DNA of 64,000 nucleotides from Sphingomonas crusticola (GCF_003391115.1 NZ_QTJP01000001.1:310001-374000); one strand, 5' to 3'; counted from the stretch's first letter, positions 18,781 to 28,109 are shown. Translations and numbers: made by a program. The notes: a model not told the origin generated them from the sequence alone.

Positions 18781-19323
18781 TTAAGCGGCGGGCTTCAGAA
18801 CCTCTTCACCCTGCTGCCAATTGCACGGGCAGAGCTCATCCGTCTGAAGCGCATCGAGCACGCGGATCGCCTCGGCCGGGTTGCGACCCTGGTTGAGACC
18901 ATTGACGGTCACGTGCTGGATCACATTGTGCGGATCGACGATGAAGGTCGCACGATAGGCGACGCCCTCTTCCGGAGCGACGATCCCGAGTGCGTTGGCC
19001 AATTCCTTCTTGTTGTCCGCAATCCACGGGAAGTCGCAATTGGCCAGACGCTCGTCCGACTTGCGCCAGGCGAAATGCACGAAATCGGTGTCGGTCGAGG
19101 CACCGATCAGCAGTGCGTCGCGATCAGCGAAATCATTCTTGAGCTCGCCATAACCGATGATCTCGGTCGGGCAGATGAAGGTGAAATCCTTCGGCCAGAA
19201 AAAGACGACCTTCCACTTGCCGCCGGTCTCGCCGGTATCGATCGTCTCGCCGTTGGGCAAAGCGGAGACGCCCTCCTGAACGGGCAGTTTGAGCGCAGGA
19301 AATTTGTCGCCGACAGTCAGCAT
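18781..19323 (-). CDS. ahpC: Peroxiredoxin, alkyl hydroperoxide reductase subunit AhpC
   Basis: This 180-aa 2-Cys peroxiredoxin has the peroxidatic Cys51 in DFTFICPTE and a C-terminal Cys-Pro-Cys (ELCPCNWQQGEE), like the mycobacterial AhpC that uses AhpD as reductant. That fits the ahpD gene next to it and the lack of ahpF here. The start at 19323 follows TCGGAGAACA; the open frame extends to 19380 without support. It is divergent from oxyR, so peroxide induction through OxyR is likely. Confidence 0.95.
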   Translation of the reverse strand: MLTVGDKFPALKLPVQEGVSALPNGETIDTGETGGKWKVVFFWPKDFTFICPTEIIGYGELKNDFADRDALLIGASTDTDFVHFAWRKSDERLANCDFPWIADNKKELANALGIVAPEEGVAYRATFIVDPHNVIQHVTVNGLNQGRNPAEAIRVLDALQTDELCPCNWQQGEEVLKPAA

Positions 19324-19390
19324 GTTGTTCTCCGATTTGGGGAAGGAAACTCCGAGGCCTTCATCTGGGGTACTGGCCATCGCGAAGCAA

Positions 19391-19427
19391 ATTGATTATT
19401 TAGGCGCTATTGATCGATTGGAACGAT
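19391..19427. promoter_or_regulatory. Candidate OxyR operator between ahpC and oxyR
   Basis: The 105-bp divergent region contains ATTGAT twice, 18 bp apart (19391 and 19409), and an inverted ATCG-N7-CGAT (19413-19427) ending 2 bp before the oxyR start. The N7 spacing resembles the ATAG-N7-CTAT half-site pattern of OxyR. Binding there would cover the oxyR ribosome binding site and lie about 90 bp above ahpC. The match is partial. Confidence 0.3.
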
Positions 19428-19428
19428 A

Positions 19429-20337
19429 ATGGCGGTCTACCTCCCGACGTTGAAGCAGCTGCAATATCTCGTGGCGCTGCGCGACACGGGGCATTTCGGG
19501 CGCGCGGCCGAGATTTGCTTCGTCACCCAGTCGACGCTGTCGGCGGGTTTGCGCGAGCTCGAATCCTTGCTCGGTGTGATGCTGGTCGAGCGGACACGGC
19601 GCGTCGTGCGCTTCACGCCGCTGGGTCTGCGCATCGCCGACAAGGGCGCGCGGGTGCTGCGCGAGGCGGAGGAACTGGCCGCACTGGCGCGCTCGGCAAG
19701 CAAGCCGCTGGCCGGTGAATTGCGCATGGGCGTGATCCCGACGATCGCTCCGTTCCTGCTGCCGCGCATCATGGGGAAGCTGCGCGACCAGTGGCCCGAG
19801 CTGAAGCTCTATTTGCGCGAGGAGCCATCCGCCGCAGCCTGCGAATCGCTGCATCGTGGCCATGTGGACTGCGTATTGCTCGCTCTGCCTTATTCGTGCG
19901 GCGATATCGATCATGCCGATCTGTTCGAAGATCGCCTGTTCGTCGCCTTCCCGGCTGCCGAAGCGAAGGACCTCCCCGATATATTGCGTGCCGACGCGAT
20001 CGACGAGACCCGCCTGTTGTTGCTGGAGGACGGTCACTGCCTCAAGGATCATGCGCTCGCCGCCTGCAATCGTCCGGAGTTGCGCGCCGGGGCGGCGATG
20101 ATGGGTACGTCGCTCCACACATTGGTGCAGATGGTCGATAACGGTCTGGGTGTGACGATGCTGCCTGAGATGGCGCTCGACGCCGGCATTCTCGATCACA
20201 CCCACGTAATCGCGCGGCCGCTCGATGCCGATCATCCCTCGCGCCGCATCGCGTTGGTCTGGCGCAAGGGATCGCCGCGCGAAAAAGAGTTCCGCATGTT
20301 CGCACAGGCGCTGCAGGAGGCGCATCAGGCGGCGTGA
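19429..20337 (+). CDS. oxyR: Hydrogen peroxide-sensing LysR-type regulator OxyR
   Basis: This 302-aa protein has an N-terminal winged HTH (about residues 5-65, GRAAEICFVTQSTLSAGL) and a LysR effector domain. The redox cysteines are Cys204 and Cys213 in EDGHCLKDHALAAC, nine residues apart as in E. coli OxyR (199 and 208). This supports OxyR rather than a generic LysR protein. It is divergent from ahpC-ahpD, its expected targets. Confidence 0.93.
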   Translation: MAVYLPTLKQLQYLVALRDTGHFGRAAEICFVTQSTLSAGLRELESLLGVMLVERTRRVVRFTPLGLRIADKGARVLREAEELAALARSASKPLAGELRMGVIPTIAPFLLPRIMGKLRDQWPELKLYLREEPSAAACESLHRGHVDCVLLALPYSCGDIDHADLFEDRLFVAFPAAEAKDLPDILRADAIDETRLLLLEDGHCLKDHALAACNRPELRAGAAMMGTSLHTLVQMVDNGLGVTMLPEMALDAGILDHTHVIARPLDADHPSRRIALVWRKGSPREKEFRMFAQALQEAHQAA

Positions 20338-20388
20338 GGATGTTAAGCGATATGTTCTTGCTGCGCGGGACGCGCTAGGCCGCGCGCG

Positions 20389-21543
20389 ATGCAGGGCCGC
20401 ACCACAGCGTTGATCGTCGCGGCCGGGACCGGCACGCGAGCCGGTCCGGAGTTGCCGAAGCAATATCTGCCGATCGCCGGCAAGGCCGTGCTCGCCCATG
20501 CGATCGACCGCCTCTCCGCTCATCCTGCCATCAGCGAGATCAGGGTGGTGATCGGCGCAGGACAAGAGAGCCTCTACCGTAGCGCGGTGGGCGACCGGAT
20601 CGTCGGCGCGCCGATCATCGGTGGCGCGACCCGGCGCGAATCGGTCGCGAACGGCCTCGCTGCCGCTACGGGCGAACATATCCTGATCCACGACGCCGCG
20701 CGCCCCTTCCTTCCCGGGGCGGTGATCGACCGGTTGCTCGGGGCATTGGAGCATAGCCCCGGCGCGGTGCCGGTTCTGCCGGTCGCGGATACGCTTGCCC
20801 ACATTGGTGCAACCTTGGGCGCGACGGTGTCGCGCGAAAGGCTGGCGCGTGTGCAGACGCCGCAGGCCTTCCATACCCATGCGATCCGCGCCGCGCATGC
20901 TGCCTGGGACGCGGCGATGGAGGCGACGGACGACGCACAGATTGCGCGCGCCGCCGGATTGGCGGTGGCGACGGTCGAGGGGTCGGCGGCGCTGGACAAG
21001 CTTACTTACCCTGCCGATTTCGAGGCCGCGGAACGCCGGCTGGCGACAGATATGGTGTCGCGCACCGCGCTCGGCTTCGATGTCCACGGCTTCGTCGCTG
21101 GCGACGGACTATGGCTCGGCGGGATCCGCATTCCCCATGACCGCGCACTCGCCGGCCATTCCGATGCCGATGTCGCGCTGCACGCGCTGACCGACGCCTT
21201 GTTGGGCACCATCGGCGACGGCGATATCGGCACGCATTTCCCACCGAGCGATCCGCAATGGCGTGGCGCGTCTTCGGATCGCTTCCTGATCCACGCCCGC
21301 AATCTCGTCGCGCAGCAAGGCGGACGGATCGATCATGTCGACTTAACCATTATCTGCGAGGAGCCGAAGGTCGGCCCGCACCGCGCCGCGATTCGGACGC
21401 GGGTGGCCGAGTTGCTTGGGCTGCAGGAGGCGAAGATCAGTATCAAGGCCACCACCACCGAACGCCTGGGTTTCACCGGCCGCCGCGAAGGCATCGCCGC
21501 CCAGGCCGCCGCCACCGTGCGCCTGCCGGAGATTGAAGCATGA
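20389..21543 (+). CDS. ispDF: Bifunctional IspD/IspF enzyme of the MEP pathway
   Basis: This 384-aa fusion has an N-terminal IspD domain (about 1-221; [31 protein letters not shown]). A C-terminal IspF domain runs from about residue 222 (GFDVHGF metal site, [38 protein letters not shown]). It makes CDP-ME from MEP and CTP, and separately closes CDP-ME phosphate into the cyclic diphosphate. The intermediate step belongs to IspE, encoded at 28828. The fused form is common in alphaproteobacteria. Its stop overlaps the next gene by 4 bp. Confidence 0.97.
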   Translation: MQGRTTALIVAAGTGTRAGPELPKQYLPIAGKAVLAHAIDRLSAHPAISEIRVVIGAGQESLYRSAVGDRIVGAPIIGGATRRESVANGLAAATGEHILIHDAARPFLPGAVIDRLLGALEHSPGAVPVLPVADTLAHIGATLGATVSRERLARVQTPQAFHTHAIRAAHAAWDAAMEATDDAQIARAAGLAVATVEGSAALDKLTYPADFEAAERRLATDMVSRTALGFDVHGFVAGDGLWLGGIRIPHDRALAGHSDADVALHALTDALLGTIGDGDIGTHFPPSDPQWRGASSDRFLIHARNLVAQQGGRIDHVDLTIICEEPKVGPHRAAIRTRVAELLGLQEAKISIKATTTERLGFTGRREGIAAQAAATVRLPEIEA

Positions 21544-22085
21544 ATTTTGTTGGAAAGCGTATCGGGCTGGCCGTGATGTTGGCGGCAATGCCCTCCGTCG
21601 CGCTGGCGCAGGCGCCGGACTGCCTGCCGCAGCCGCAGGCGGCCGCACTGGTGACCTTCGCCCTGCCCACCCTCGTCCAGAAGCTCGGCAATCGTTGCAG
21701 CGAGGTGCTCGCACCCAATGCCTATATCGTGGCCAACGCGGTGGACCTGGCCGATCGTTACCGCCCGGACAGCGCGGCGGCCTGGCCGCAGGCGCGGCGC
21801 GCGATCGGCGTGATCTTCCAGAAGTTCCTCGGCCAGCCGATGCCGCCGGATATGAATTCCGACGCGATCCGGATGCTGGCGGAGCCGGCGCTCGGCGGGC
21901 TGCTCGCCAAGCAGATCAACCGCGACGATTGCTTCATCGCGAACGAAGCGATCCAGGGCGCGCGCGCCGTGTCCGGCACCGATCTCGGTCGGTTGGCGGT
22001 GCTGGCGCTCACGGTCGCGGAGCGCAAGGGCAAGGGGCTCACCGAAATGCTCAAGATCTGCAAGCTGGAGCCGCGCGGCCAGTGA
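21540..22085 (+). CDS. Secreted protein of unknown function with four cysteines
   Basis: This 181-aa protein has a signal peptide (basic start, hydrophobic core, likely cleavage at ALA-QAP near residue 23). The mature part contains exactly four cysteines (28, 53, 131, 174), suggesting two disulfides in the periplasm. It is predicted mostly helical from its composition. It overlaps ispDF by 4 bp upstream and the CinA-like gene by 4 bp downstream, so it is translationally coupled to both. I do not recognise the family. Confidence 0.8.
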   Translation: MNFVGKRIGLAVMLAAMPSVALAQAPDCLPQPQAAALVTFALPTLVQKLGNRCSEVLAPNAYIVANAVDLADRYRPDSAAAWPQARRAIGVIFQKFLGQPMPPDMNSDAIRMLAEPALGGLLAKQINRDDCFIANEAIQGARAVSGTDLGRLAVLALTVAERKGKGLTEMLKICKLEPRGQ

Positions 22086-22603
22086 ACGAAAACCTCCTCC
22101 CGCCCGAGCTGGTCGCGCTCGCGCGGCGCGTCATCGACGAAAATCGGGCGGCCGGACGCCGCCTGTCCGTGGCCGAAAGCTGCACCGGCGGCCTCGTCAG
22201 CGCCGCGCTGACCGAAATCCCCGGCTCGTCCGACGTATTCGATGCCGGTTTCGTGACCTATTCCGACGCGGCCAAGACGCGTCTGCTGGGCGTGGCGAGC
22301 GACGTGATCGAGACGTTCGGCGCCGTCAGCCTCGCCACCGCCTGGGCCATGGCCCACGGCGCCGTCGCCAAATCGGGCAGCGACATTGCGGTCGCCATCA
22401 CGGGCATCGCCGGCCCGAGCGGCGGAACCGACCGCAAGCCGGTCGGCACGGTGGTGTTCGCGCTATCGAGAGCCGGCGACGATCCGGAGGATGCCGTCAC
22501 CGATCAGAAGGATTTCGGCGACCAGGGCCGCGGCGGGATCCGCCTTCAGGCGGCGCTGTGCGCGCTGGAATTGCTGCTACCGACCGGATCGCCCGAGCCG
22601 TAA
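22082..22603 (+). CDS. CinA family protein (nicotinamide-nucleotide amidohydrolase, PncC-like)
   Basis: This 173-aa protein corresponds to the stand-alone C-terminal CinA domain. It shows SVAESCTGGLVSAALTE, the GFVTYSDAAK segment and AITGIAGPSGGTDRKPVGTV. PncC deamidates NMN to NaMN in the NAD salvage cycle. It starts with GTG at 22082, overlapping the previous stop. Its 3' end overlaps the convergent ratA-like gene by 58 bp. Confidence 0.88.
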   Translation: MNENLLPPELVALARRVIDENRAAGRRLSVAESCTGGLVSAALTEIPGSSDVFDAGFVTYSDAAKTRLLGVASDVIETFGAVSLATAWAMAHGAVAKSGSDIAVAITGIAGPSGGTDRKPVGTVVFALSRAGDDPEDAVTDQKDFGDQGRGGIRLQAALCALELLLPTGSPEP

Positions 22604-23025
22604 AGCTTCGCGGCGCGCGCCTCGAACGCGCCTACCATCTTGCGGAACGCCACGCCGAACATCTGCCCCGCCAGCGCTTCGAAGATGCGGCTGCGGAACT
22701 CGAAGTCGACGCAGAAGCCGACCAACGTACCGCCCTCTCCGTCCGGCTCGAACGTCCAATGATTGGTCAGATATTTGAGCGGGCCGTCGAGATAATCGAC
22801 GTGGATCTTGCGCGGCCGCTGTTTCGAGACGCGCGATGTGAAACGCTCCTTGAGCGCCCGAAAACCGACGATCAGGTCGGCGACCATTTCCTCCGGACTA
22901 TCGGAACGTACCCGCACCGCGGCCACCCATGGCAGGAATTCGCCATAACGGCCGACATCGGCCACGAGGTCGAACATCTGCTCCGGCGTGTAGGGAAGCC
23001 GGCGCGTCTCTTTATGCCGGGGCAC
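22546..23025 (-). CDS. RatA/COQ10 family START-domain protein
   Basis: This 159-aa protein begins [20 protein letters not shown] with a GTG start and carries the polyketide cyclase/START fold pattern ([47 protein letters not shown]). Relatives are the mitochondrial COQ10 ubiquinone-binding protein and E. coli RatA. A ubiquinone-related role is more likely than a toxin in alphaproteobacteria, but this is inference. It overlaps lipA by 14 bp, forming a pair with it. Confidence 0.85.
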   Translation of the reverse strand: MPRHKETRRLPYTPEQMFDLVADVGRYGEFLPWVAAVRVRSDSPEEMVADLIVGFRALKERFTSRVSKQRPRKIHVDYLDGPLKYLTNHWTFEPDGEGGTLVGFCVDFEFRSRIFEALAGQMFGVAFRKMVGAFEARAAKLYGSGDPVGSSNSSAHSAA

Positions 23026-23941
23026 GGTTCGCCTGGAGCTGCGCCTCGCGCGCGGCCCGCATCCGCTGGAAATCGTCGCCGGCATGGTAGCTCGACCGCG
23101 TCAGCGGCGTCGCGGCCACCTGCAGGAAGCCCTTGGCACGCGCGATCGACCCATAAGCGGCGAATGCCTGCGGCGTGACGAACTCGGCGACCTTGGCATG
23201 TTTCGGCGTCGGCTGAAGATATTGGCCCATCGTCAGGAAATCGATCTGGGCGGAGCGCATATCATCCATCACCTGATGGACCTCCAGCCGCTCCTCGCCG
23301 AGACCGACCATCACGCCGGACTTGGTGAAGATGGACGGATCGAGCCGCTTGACCTGCTCCAGCAGGCGCAGCGAGGCGTAATAACGCGCGCCCGGGCGAA
23401 TCGTCGGGTAGAGCCGCGGCACGGTTTCGAGATTGTGATTATAGACGTCGGGCCGTGCGGCGACGATCGCCTCGACCGCGCTATCCGCCTTGTTGCGGAA
23501 GTCGGGCGTCAGGATCTCGATCGTGGTGCTGGGCGTGGTCCGCCGCAAAGCCTCGATCACCTTGACGAACTGACTGGCGCCGCCATCCTTAAGATCGTCG
23601 CGATCGACCGAAGTCACCACGATGTGGGTGAGCCCCAGCTCGGCCGCGGCATCGGCCACATGCTGGGGCTCGAGCAGGTCGACCGCGCGCGGCATACCGG
23701 TCTTGACGTTGCAGAAGGCGCAGGCGCGCGTGCACACGTCGCCCAGGATCATCACGGTCGCGTGTTTCTTGGTCCAGCACTCGCCGATGTTCGGGCAGGC
23801 AGCCTCTTCGCACACGGTCGCGAGGTTGAGGCGGCGCATCAGCTGGCGTGTCTCGTTGAAGCCGTGGCTGGTGGGCGCGCGAACGCGGATCCAGTCGGGC
23901 TTTCGTTCACGCAGCGGGCGGATCGGCAGCGGCTCGTTCAT
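23012..23941 (-). CDS. lipA: Lipoyl synthase
   Basis: This 309-aa radical SAM enzyme inserts two sulfurs into octanoyl groups on lipoyl domains. Both clusters are visible: [13 protein letters not shown] for the auxiliary cluster and [10 protein letters not shown] for the SAM cluster. The C-terminal RSSYHAGD serine motif is also present. The ATG at 23941 starts [17 protein letters not shown]; the longer frame upstream is antisense to the carbonic anhydrase gene. Confidence 0.96.
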   Translation of the reverse strand: MNEPLPIRPLRERKPDWIRVRAPTSHGFNETRQLMRRLNLATVCEEAACPNIGECWTKKHATVMILGDVCTRACAFCNVKTGMPRAVDLLEPQHVADAAAELGLTHIVVTSVDRDDLKDGGASQFVKVIEALRRTTPSTTIEILTPDFRNKADSAVEAIVAARPDVYNHNLETVPRLYPTIRPGARYYASLRLLEQVKRLDPSIFTKSGVMVGLGEERLEVHQVMDDMRSAQIDFLTMGQYLQPTPKHAKVAEFVTPQAFAAYGSIARAKGFLQVAATPLTRSSYHAGDDFQRMRAAREAQLQANRAPA

Positions 23942-24004
23942 GCCCGCCAGATAGCGTCGCACGGGCCGACTTGCCACCCCCAAGCAGGCCGCTAAGGGGA
24001 ATCC

Positions 24005-24643
24005 ATGGACGAATTCGAGCAACTTCTTGCCGGCTATCGCCGCTTTCGGGACGAGGATTGGTCGCAGCAGCGCGCGCGTTGGGCCCAACTGGCCGAAGGG
24101 CAGCAGCCCAAGACGATGGTGATCGCCTGCTCCGACAGCAGGGTCGACCCGACGCGCATCTTCGACTCATCGCCCGGAACGCTGTTCGTGGTGCGCAACA
24201 TCGCCAATCTCGTGCCCCCGTTCGAGACCACCAAGGGCCATCACGGCGTGTCGGCCGCACTCGAATTCGCGGTCACACAGCTGAACGTCGCCGAGATCGT
24301 GGTGCTCGGCCATGGCGCCTGCGGCGGCGTGGCGGCGTCGCTCAACCACGCCTTCGCCGGCGAACCGCCGGGGCGTGGCGGCTTCATCGCCGATTGGGTA
24401 TCGCTGCTGGACGGGCCGCGCGATCGCATCGTCGCCGAGCTGGGCCAGGGGCCGGAGGCGGTGCACGCACTCGAACTCGAATGCGTCAAGGTCAGCCTCG
24501 CCAACCTGCGCACCTTTCCTTGCATTCCGGAGCGGGAGCAGGCCGGAACGCTGCGCCTGCGCGGCGCTTATTTCGCCATTGCCGAGGGCATTTTGCATTT
24601 GCTCGACGAGCGAAGCGGCACCTTCGCCCCTGCCCGCTCTTAA
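24005..24643 (+). CDS. Beta-carbonic anhydrase
   Basis: This 212-aa zinc enzyme interconverts CO2 and bicarbonate. The zinc ligands are visible as Cys42 with the Asp44-Arg46 dyad (ACSDSRVDP), and His103 and Cys106 (GHGACGG). It is divergent from lipA, 63 bp away, and has full family length. Confidence 0.94.
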   Translation: MDEFEQLLAGYRRFRDEDWSQQRARWAQLAEGQQPKTMVIACSDSRVDPTRIFDSSPGTLFVVRNIANLVPPFETTKGHHGVSAALEFAVTQLNVAEIVVLGHGACGGVAASLNHAFAGEPPGRGGFIADWVSLLDGPRDRIVAELGQGPEAVHALELECVKVSLANLRTFPCIPEREQAGTLRLRGAYFAIAEGILHLLDERSGTFAPARS

Positions 24644-24718
24644 CTCAAATTAAGGCCAAACCGGAACGCCGGGGCAGGCATGGCGTTCAAGGCCGCATGC
24701 GCAATCAAGGAGAGCGAC

Positions 24719-25177
24719 ATGTTGGCTAAACCTCTTTTCGGGCTGTTGCTCGCCGCGACGGCGATCGCGCCCGCCCTCGCCCAGACCACCGACAATACCG
24801 GCCGCCCGCCAGCCGAGGAGTATCAGCGCGGCTATGCCGCCACGCCGATGCCCAATCAGGAGGCGATCAATGCGGCCGGCGCCCCGGCGACAGCCGCGCT
24901 CAACAATCAGGTCGCGGCCACCAGCCAGGCAAATAGCGACGCCAACGCCACCGATGCTGCTGCCAATCAGGCGCAATATGAGGCCGATCGCGCGGCTTAT
25001 ATGGACGCGCTTGTCCAGCACGATCGCGCCGTCAACCGCACGGATGCCCGTTACGTCCGTCAGCAGAATGCCTATGCCGACGCGATGCGGGTGTGGCGCG
25101 CGCAGGTCTATGCCTGCAAGCATGGCCATCCCAGCGCCTGCAAGGCGCCGACGCCCAATCCCGCCGATTTCTACTGA
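24719..25177 (+). CDS. Small secreted protein, Ala/Asn/Gln-rich, unknown function
   Basis: This 152-aa protein has a signal peptide (MLAKPLFGLLLAATAIAPALA, cleavage near 21). A low-complexity region rich in Ala, Asn and Asp runs over about residues 50-90. A helical segment with many Tyr, Arg and Gln follows. It ends with two cysteines (133 and 141, YACKHGHPSAC), probably a disulfide. AAGGAG lies 6 bp before the ATG. A perfect hairpin follows the stop. I do not recognise the family. Confidence 0.75.
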   Translation: MLAKPLFGLLLAATAIAPALAQTTDNTGRPPAEEYQRGYAATPMPNQEAINAAGAPATAALNNQVAATSQANSDANATDAAANQAQYEADRAAYMDALVQHDRAVNRTDARYVRQQNAYADAMRVWRAQVYACKHGHPSACKAPTPNPADFY

Positions 25178-25182
25178 CTTGG

Positions 25183-25206
25183 AGGGGAGCGGTTCGCCGC
25201 TCCCCT
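25183..25206. terminator. Intrinsic terminator with TTCG loop, bidirectional
   Basis: AGGGGAGCGG (25183-25192) pairs perfectly with CCGCTCCCCT (25197-25206) around TTCG, followed by TTCTAAC. It lies 5 bp after the stop of the secreted protein gene and 1 bp from the convergent 84-aa gene stop, so it probably ends both transcripts. Confidence 0.75.
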
Positions 25207-25207
25207 T

Positions 25208-25462
25208 CTAACTACGGTCGCCTTCGGGCAGCGCCGCCAGGATCATCCGTTCCCACACAGCCGGATCGCCCGCGGCCGCCATGCGTGCATCGGGCTCCCG
25301 CAAGGTCCGCAGCACGGCCATCGCATCGTCGACATGGTCGGTCCAGGCCGCATCGACCGCGCTACCGGCCGACTTGCTGCTGCCTTCGGCATTGGCGCTG
25401 AGCCGCTGACCGGCAAGCACGCGCGCAATCCGCTCGACCACGCTCCCCTTTGAAACATTCAT
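25208..25462 (-). CDS. Small cytoplasmic protein of unknown function
   Basis: This 84-aa protein has no signal peptide or membrane segment. It looks mostly helical, with an N-terminal VVERIARVLAGQRLSANAEG, an aspartate-rich middle (WTDHVDDAMAVLRTL) and WERMILAALPEGD at the end. A strong AAGGAGG lies 8 nt before the ATG, which supports a real gene. It follows the RNA methyltransferase gene by 68 bp on the same strand. The family is not recognised. Confidence 0.7.
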   Translation of the reverse strand: MNVSKGSVVERIARVLAGQRLSANAEGSSKSAGSAVDAAWTDHVDDAMAVLRTLREPDARMAAAGDPAVWERMILAALPEGDRS

Positions 25463-25530
25463 CCGGCATGCCTCCTTTTCGCGGTCAACCGACGAAACGA
25501 GTGCCGGTTTCAGCGCGTCGCGTCCATCGT

Positions 25531-26733
25531 TCAGATCGGCCGGCTGAACGCGGCCGCCAATTCCACATGGGTCGACCAGCGGAACTGGCCGACCGGCTGA
25601 ACCCACTCCAAGCGCCATCCCCCGTTGATCAGCGTGCGCGCGTCGCGCGCGAAAGTCGCGGGATTGCAGGAGACGTAAGCGAGACGGCCCGCCTCCGTCC
25701 GCGCGAGGTCGGGCGCCTGTTCCTTGGCTCCGGCACGGGGCGGATCGAGCACGATCGCCTCGAACCGCCCCAGCTCCTGCGCCGAAAGCGGCCGGCGAAA
25801 CAGATCACGATGCTCCACTGCCAGCTGGCGGCCGGAATGGTTGCCGGCCATCTGCAAGGCCAGCGCGGGATCGCGCGCGCCCTCCACTGCCAGGACACGG
25901 GCGCCTCGCGAGAGCGGCACCGCGAACGTACCTACGCCTGCGAAGAGATCGGCAATGGCCGATGCTTGGCCGACCGCCTCCTGCACGGCACGCGTCAGCG
26001 CGGCGCTGCCGTCGGCGGTAGCCTGCAGAAACGGCTTTATCGGCAGGCCGACCGCCACTCCATCGAGCGTTACGGTGACCGGCTCCGGCTCCCACCGCGG
26101 CTCGCTGCCATAGCCCTCGTCGACCGCCAGGCGGGCGAGCTTGTACGTCTGGGCGAAATCGGTCAGCGCCTCATGCGCGGCCAGCCCCTCGACCGTCACG
26201 TCATCCAGCGCGACGTCGACCCCCTGGTCGGTCATCGCCAGGAAGACGGTTGCGCGTTTACGAGGGGCCAGCAATGTGCCCAGCAAGACGCGCAAGGGCT
26301 CGACCATGGCGAACAGCTCGGGCAGCAGGATATGGCATTCGCGCATGTCGACGATGTGGTGGCTGACCTCCTCGTTGAAGCCGAGCACGATGCGCCTTCC
26401 GATCCGTTCGGCGCTGAGCGATGCGCGCCGGCGGGTGCGCGGTGGCGAAAGGTGCGGCGGCCTGATGTCCGGGATCGCCACCTTCTGGGCGGCAAGCGCC
26501 GCACTCACGCGATCGACCAGATAGTCCGCATATGCTCGATCGTCGACATGCTGGAGCTGGCAGCCGCCGCACCGCGGAAAATGGCGGCATGGCGGATCGA
26601 CATGATGCGGCCCCGGGATGATATCGGCGGCGTTCGTGACCATGTCGCCGGGCGCCGTCAGCGCCACGGTGCGGCCGTCGGCGGTGACGCCATCGCCGCG
26701 TGCCGCCAGACGGATCACCTCGGACAGGATCAC
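25531..26733 (-). CDS. Class I SAM-dependent RNA 5-methyluridine methyltransferase (TrmA/RlmCD family)
   Basis: This 400-aa protein has the iron-sulfur cysteines Cys49, Cys55 and Cys58 (PPCRHFPRCGGCQLQH) with a fourth in RECHILLPEL. The SAM motif is ADLFAGVGTFAVPL, followed by LDPPRAGA and the nucleophile motif VSCNPATFARD. Enzymes of this type methylate C5 of uridine in 23S rRNA or tRNA; which one cannot be decided here. It starts with GTG at 26733, overlapping the nnr stop by 4 bp. It is the last gene of the six-gene operon. Confidence 0.88.
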   Translation of the reverse strand: MILSEVIRLAARGDGVTADGRTVALTAPGDMVTNAADIIPGPHHVDPPCRHFPRCGGCQLQHVDDRAYADYLVDRVSAALAAQKVAIPDIRPPHLSPPRTRRRASLSAERIGRRIVLGFNEEVSHHIVDMRECHILLPELFAMVEPLRVLLGTLLAPRKRATVFLAMTDQGVDVALDDVTVEGLAAHEALTDFAQTYKLARLAVDEGYGSEPRWEPEPVTVTLDGVAVGLPIKPFLQATADGSAALTRAVQEAVGQASAIADLFAGVGTFAVPLSRGARVLAVEGARDPALALQMAGNHSGRQLAVEHRDLFRRPLSAQELGRFEAIVLDPPRAGAKEQAPDLARTEAGRLAYVSCNPATFARDARTLINGGWRLEWVQPVGQFRWSTHVELAAAFSRPI

Positions 26734-28109
26734 AGGCAAGCCTCCACCGCGCGTGGCAAACAGGTGATCAGGTCGTCCGCGACGAGCATCGGACCCGCCA
26801 GCCGCGCCGCCTCCGCATGAAGCCACAGACCGTCCTGTGCCGCTTCGAACCCGCCGCGCCCACCAGCAAGCAGGCCGCCGATGATGCCGGCCAGCACGTC
26901 GCCCGTACCGGCACTGGCAAGCCAGGTCGGCGCCAGCGGCGCGATCGCCACCCGGCCGTCCGGGCAGGCGACGATACTGTCCGCGCCCTTCAGCAGGACG
27001 ACAGCGCCCGAAGCGATGGCGGCCGCGCGCGCCTGGCTCAGCCGATCGCGTTCGCTGTCGCCGAACAGCCGCACGAATTCTCCCCAATGCGGCGTCAACA
27101 CGTGGCCGGCCAGCCGTTCATGGCGCATTTTGCCGATCAGCGTCAGCGCATCAGCGTCGAGCAACAGCGGCTTGCCCGAGGCCAGCGCCGCCTCGAGCCG
27201 GTCGCGCGCGGTGCGGTTCAGGCCCAGCCCCGGGCCGATCACGATCGCGCCGATACGCTCATCGTGCAGCGCCTTTTCACTCCAGGCGCGGCGCACCAGG
27301 GAATGCGGCGGAGCGTCGTCTGCCGCGCTGAGCAGTTCGACATAGCCCGCTCCGGCCCTTTGCCCGGCGAGCGCCGCCAACCTGCCCGCCCCCGCCATCG
27401 CTCCGGCGAGTATGACCAGTTTTCCCCGGCTATATTTGTTCGCACCATGGCCCGGCGGCGTCAGCGCAGGGCGCGCCACCTCATGCATGCCGACATTTTC
27501 GATCGTTCCAAGGCCGATATCCGCGACGGCTATCTGGCCACAGAGACCTGCCGATGGCAGCAACCGATGCGCCGGCTTGAGCGCGCCCAGCGCTACCGTG
27601 AGATCGAAGACAGGCACCGACCCCAGCACCGCGCCGTCGTCGGTGGCCACACCGCTCGGCAGATCGACCGCAATGCGCCGTTGAGCGCCGGCGCACAGTC
27701 GCCCGAATGGTTCCCCAACCGCGTCATCCAGCGGGCGGGACAGACCTGTTCCAAACAAAGCGTCGATCACGACCGGCGCACGCTTCGCTTCATGCAGCGG
27801 CTCGACCGGGCCCTGCCAGCGGGCGGCTGCTTGACGCGCAGCCTCGCTGGCCGAAGCGGCGCTGGCGGCGACCCGTACGGTTACGCCTCGCTCCTGCAGC
27901 CGCCGCGCCGCGACATAGCCGTCGCCGCCATTGTTGCCGGGGCCGCACAGGATCAAGATTTCGGCAGGCCCGCTCGTTCGCCACGCTGCCTCAGCGACAG
28001 CCGCGCCGGCGCGCTCCATGAGTGCTTCGACCGAGGCGCCCGCATCAAGTGCGGTCTGCTCGGCAGCGCGCATTTCCGCGGCGTTCAGGATTGGTCGTGC
28101 CAGGGTCAT
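26730..28109 (-). CDS. nnr: Bifunctional NAD(P)H-hydrate repair enzyme Nnr
   Basis: This 459-aa fusion has an N-terminal YjeF_N epimerase domain (ILILCGPGNNGGDGYVAARRL near residue 50; VIDALFGTGLSR). A C-terminal ADP-dependent dehydratase domain of ribokinase type follows (LTPHWGEFVRLFG; WLASAGTGDVLAGIIGGLLA). It repairs hydrated NADH and NADPH. The ATG at 28109 overlaps the upstream gene by 4 bp. The N-terminal extension of the open frame is another gene in a different frame. Confidence 0.93.
   Translation of the reverse strand: MTLARPILNAAEMRAAEQTALDAGASVEALMERAGAAVAEAAWRTSGPAEILILCGPGNNGGDGYVAARRLQERGVTVRVAASAASASEAARQAAARWQGPVEPLHEAKRAPVVIDALFGTGLSRPLDDAVGEPFGRLCAGAQRRIAVDLPSGVATDDGAVLGSVPVFDLTVALGALKPAHRLLPSAGLCGQIAVADIGLGTIENVGMHEVARPALTPPGHGANKYSRGKLVILAGAMAGAGRLAALAGQRAGAGYVELLSAADDAPPHSLVRRAWSEKALHDERIGAIVIGPGLGLNRTARDRLEAALASGKPLLLDADALTLIGKMRHERLAGHVLTPHWGEFVRLFGDSERDRLSQARAAAIASGAVVLLKGADSIVACPDGRVAIAPLAPTWLASAGTGDVLAGIIGGLLAGGRGGFEAAQDGLWLHAEAARLAGPMLVADDLITCLPRAVEACL

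Noticed and set aside
22546-23025. RatA annotation as a toxin of a toxin-antitoxin pair
   Set aside because: No antitoxin-like partner is adjacent. It is coupled to lipA, and the fold is shared with COQ10, so a toxin role is not supported here.
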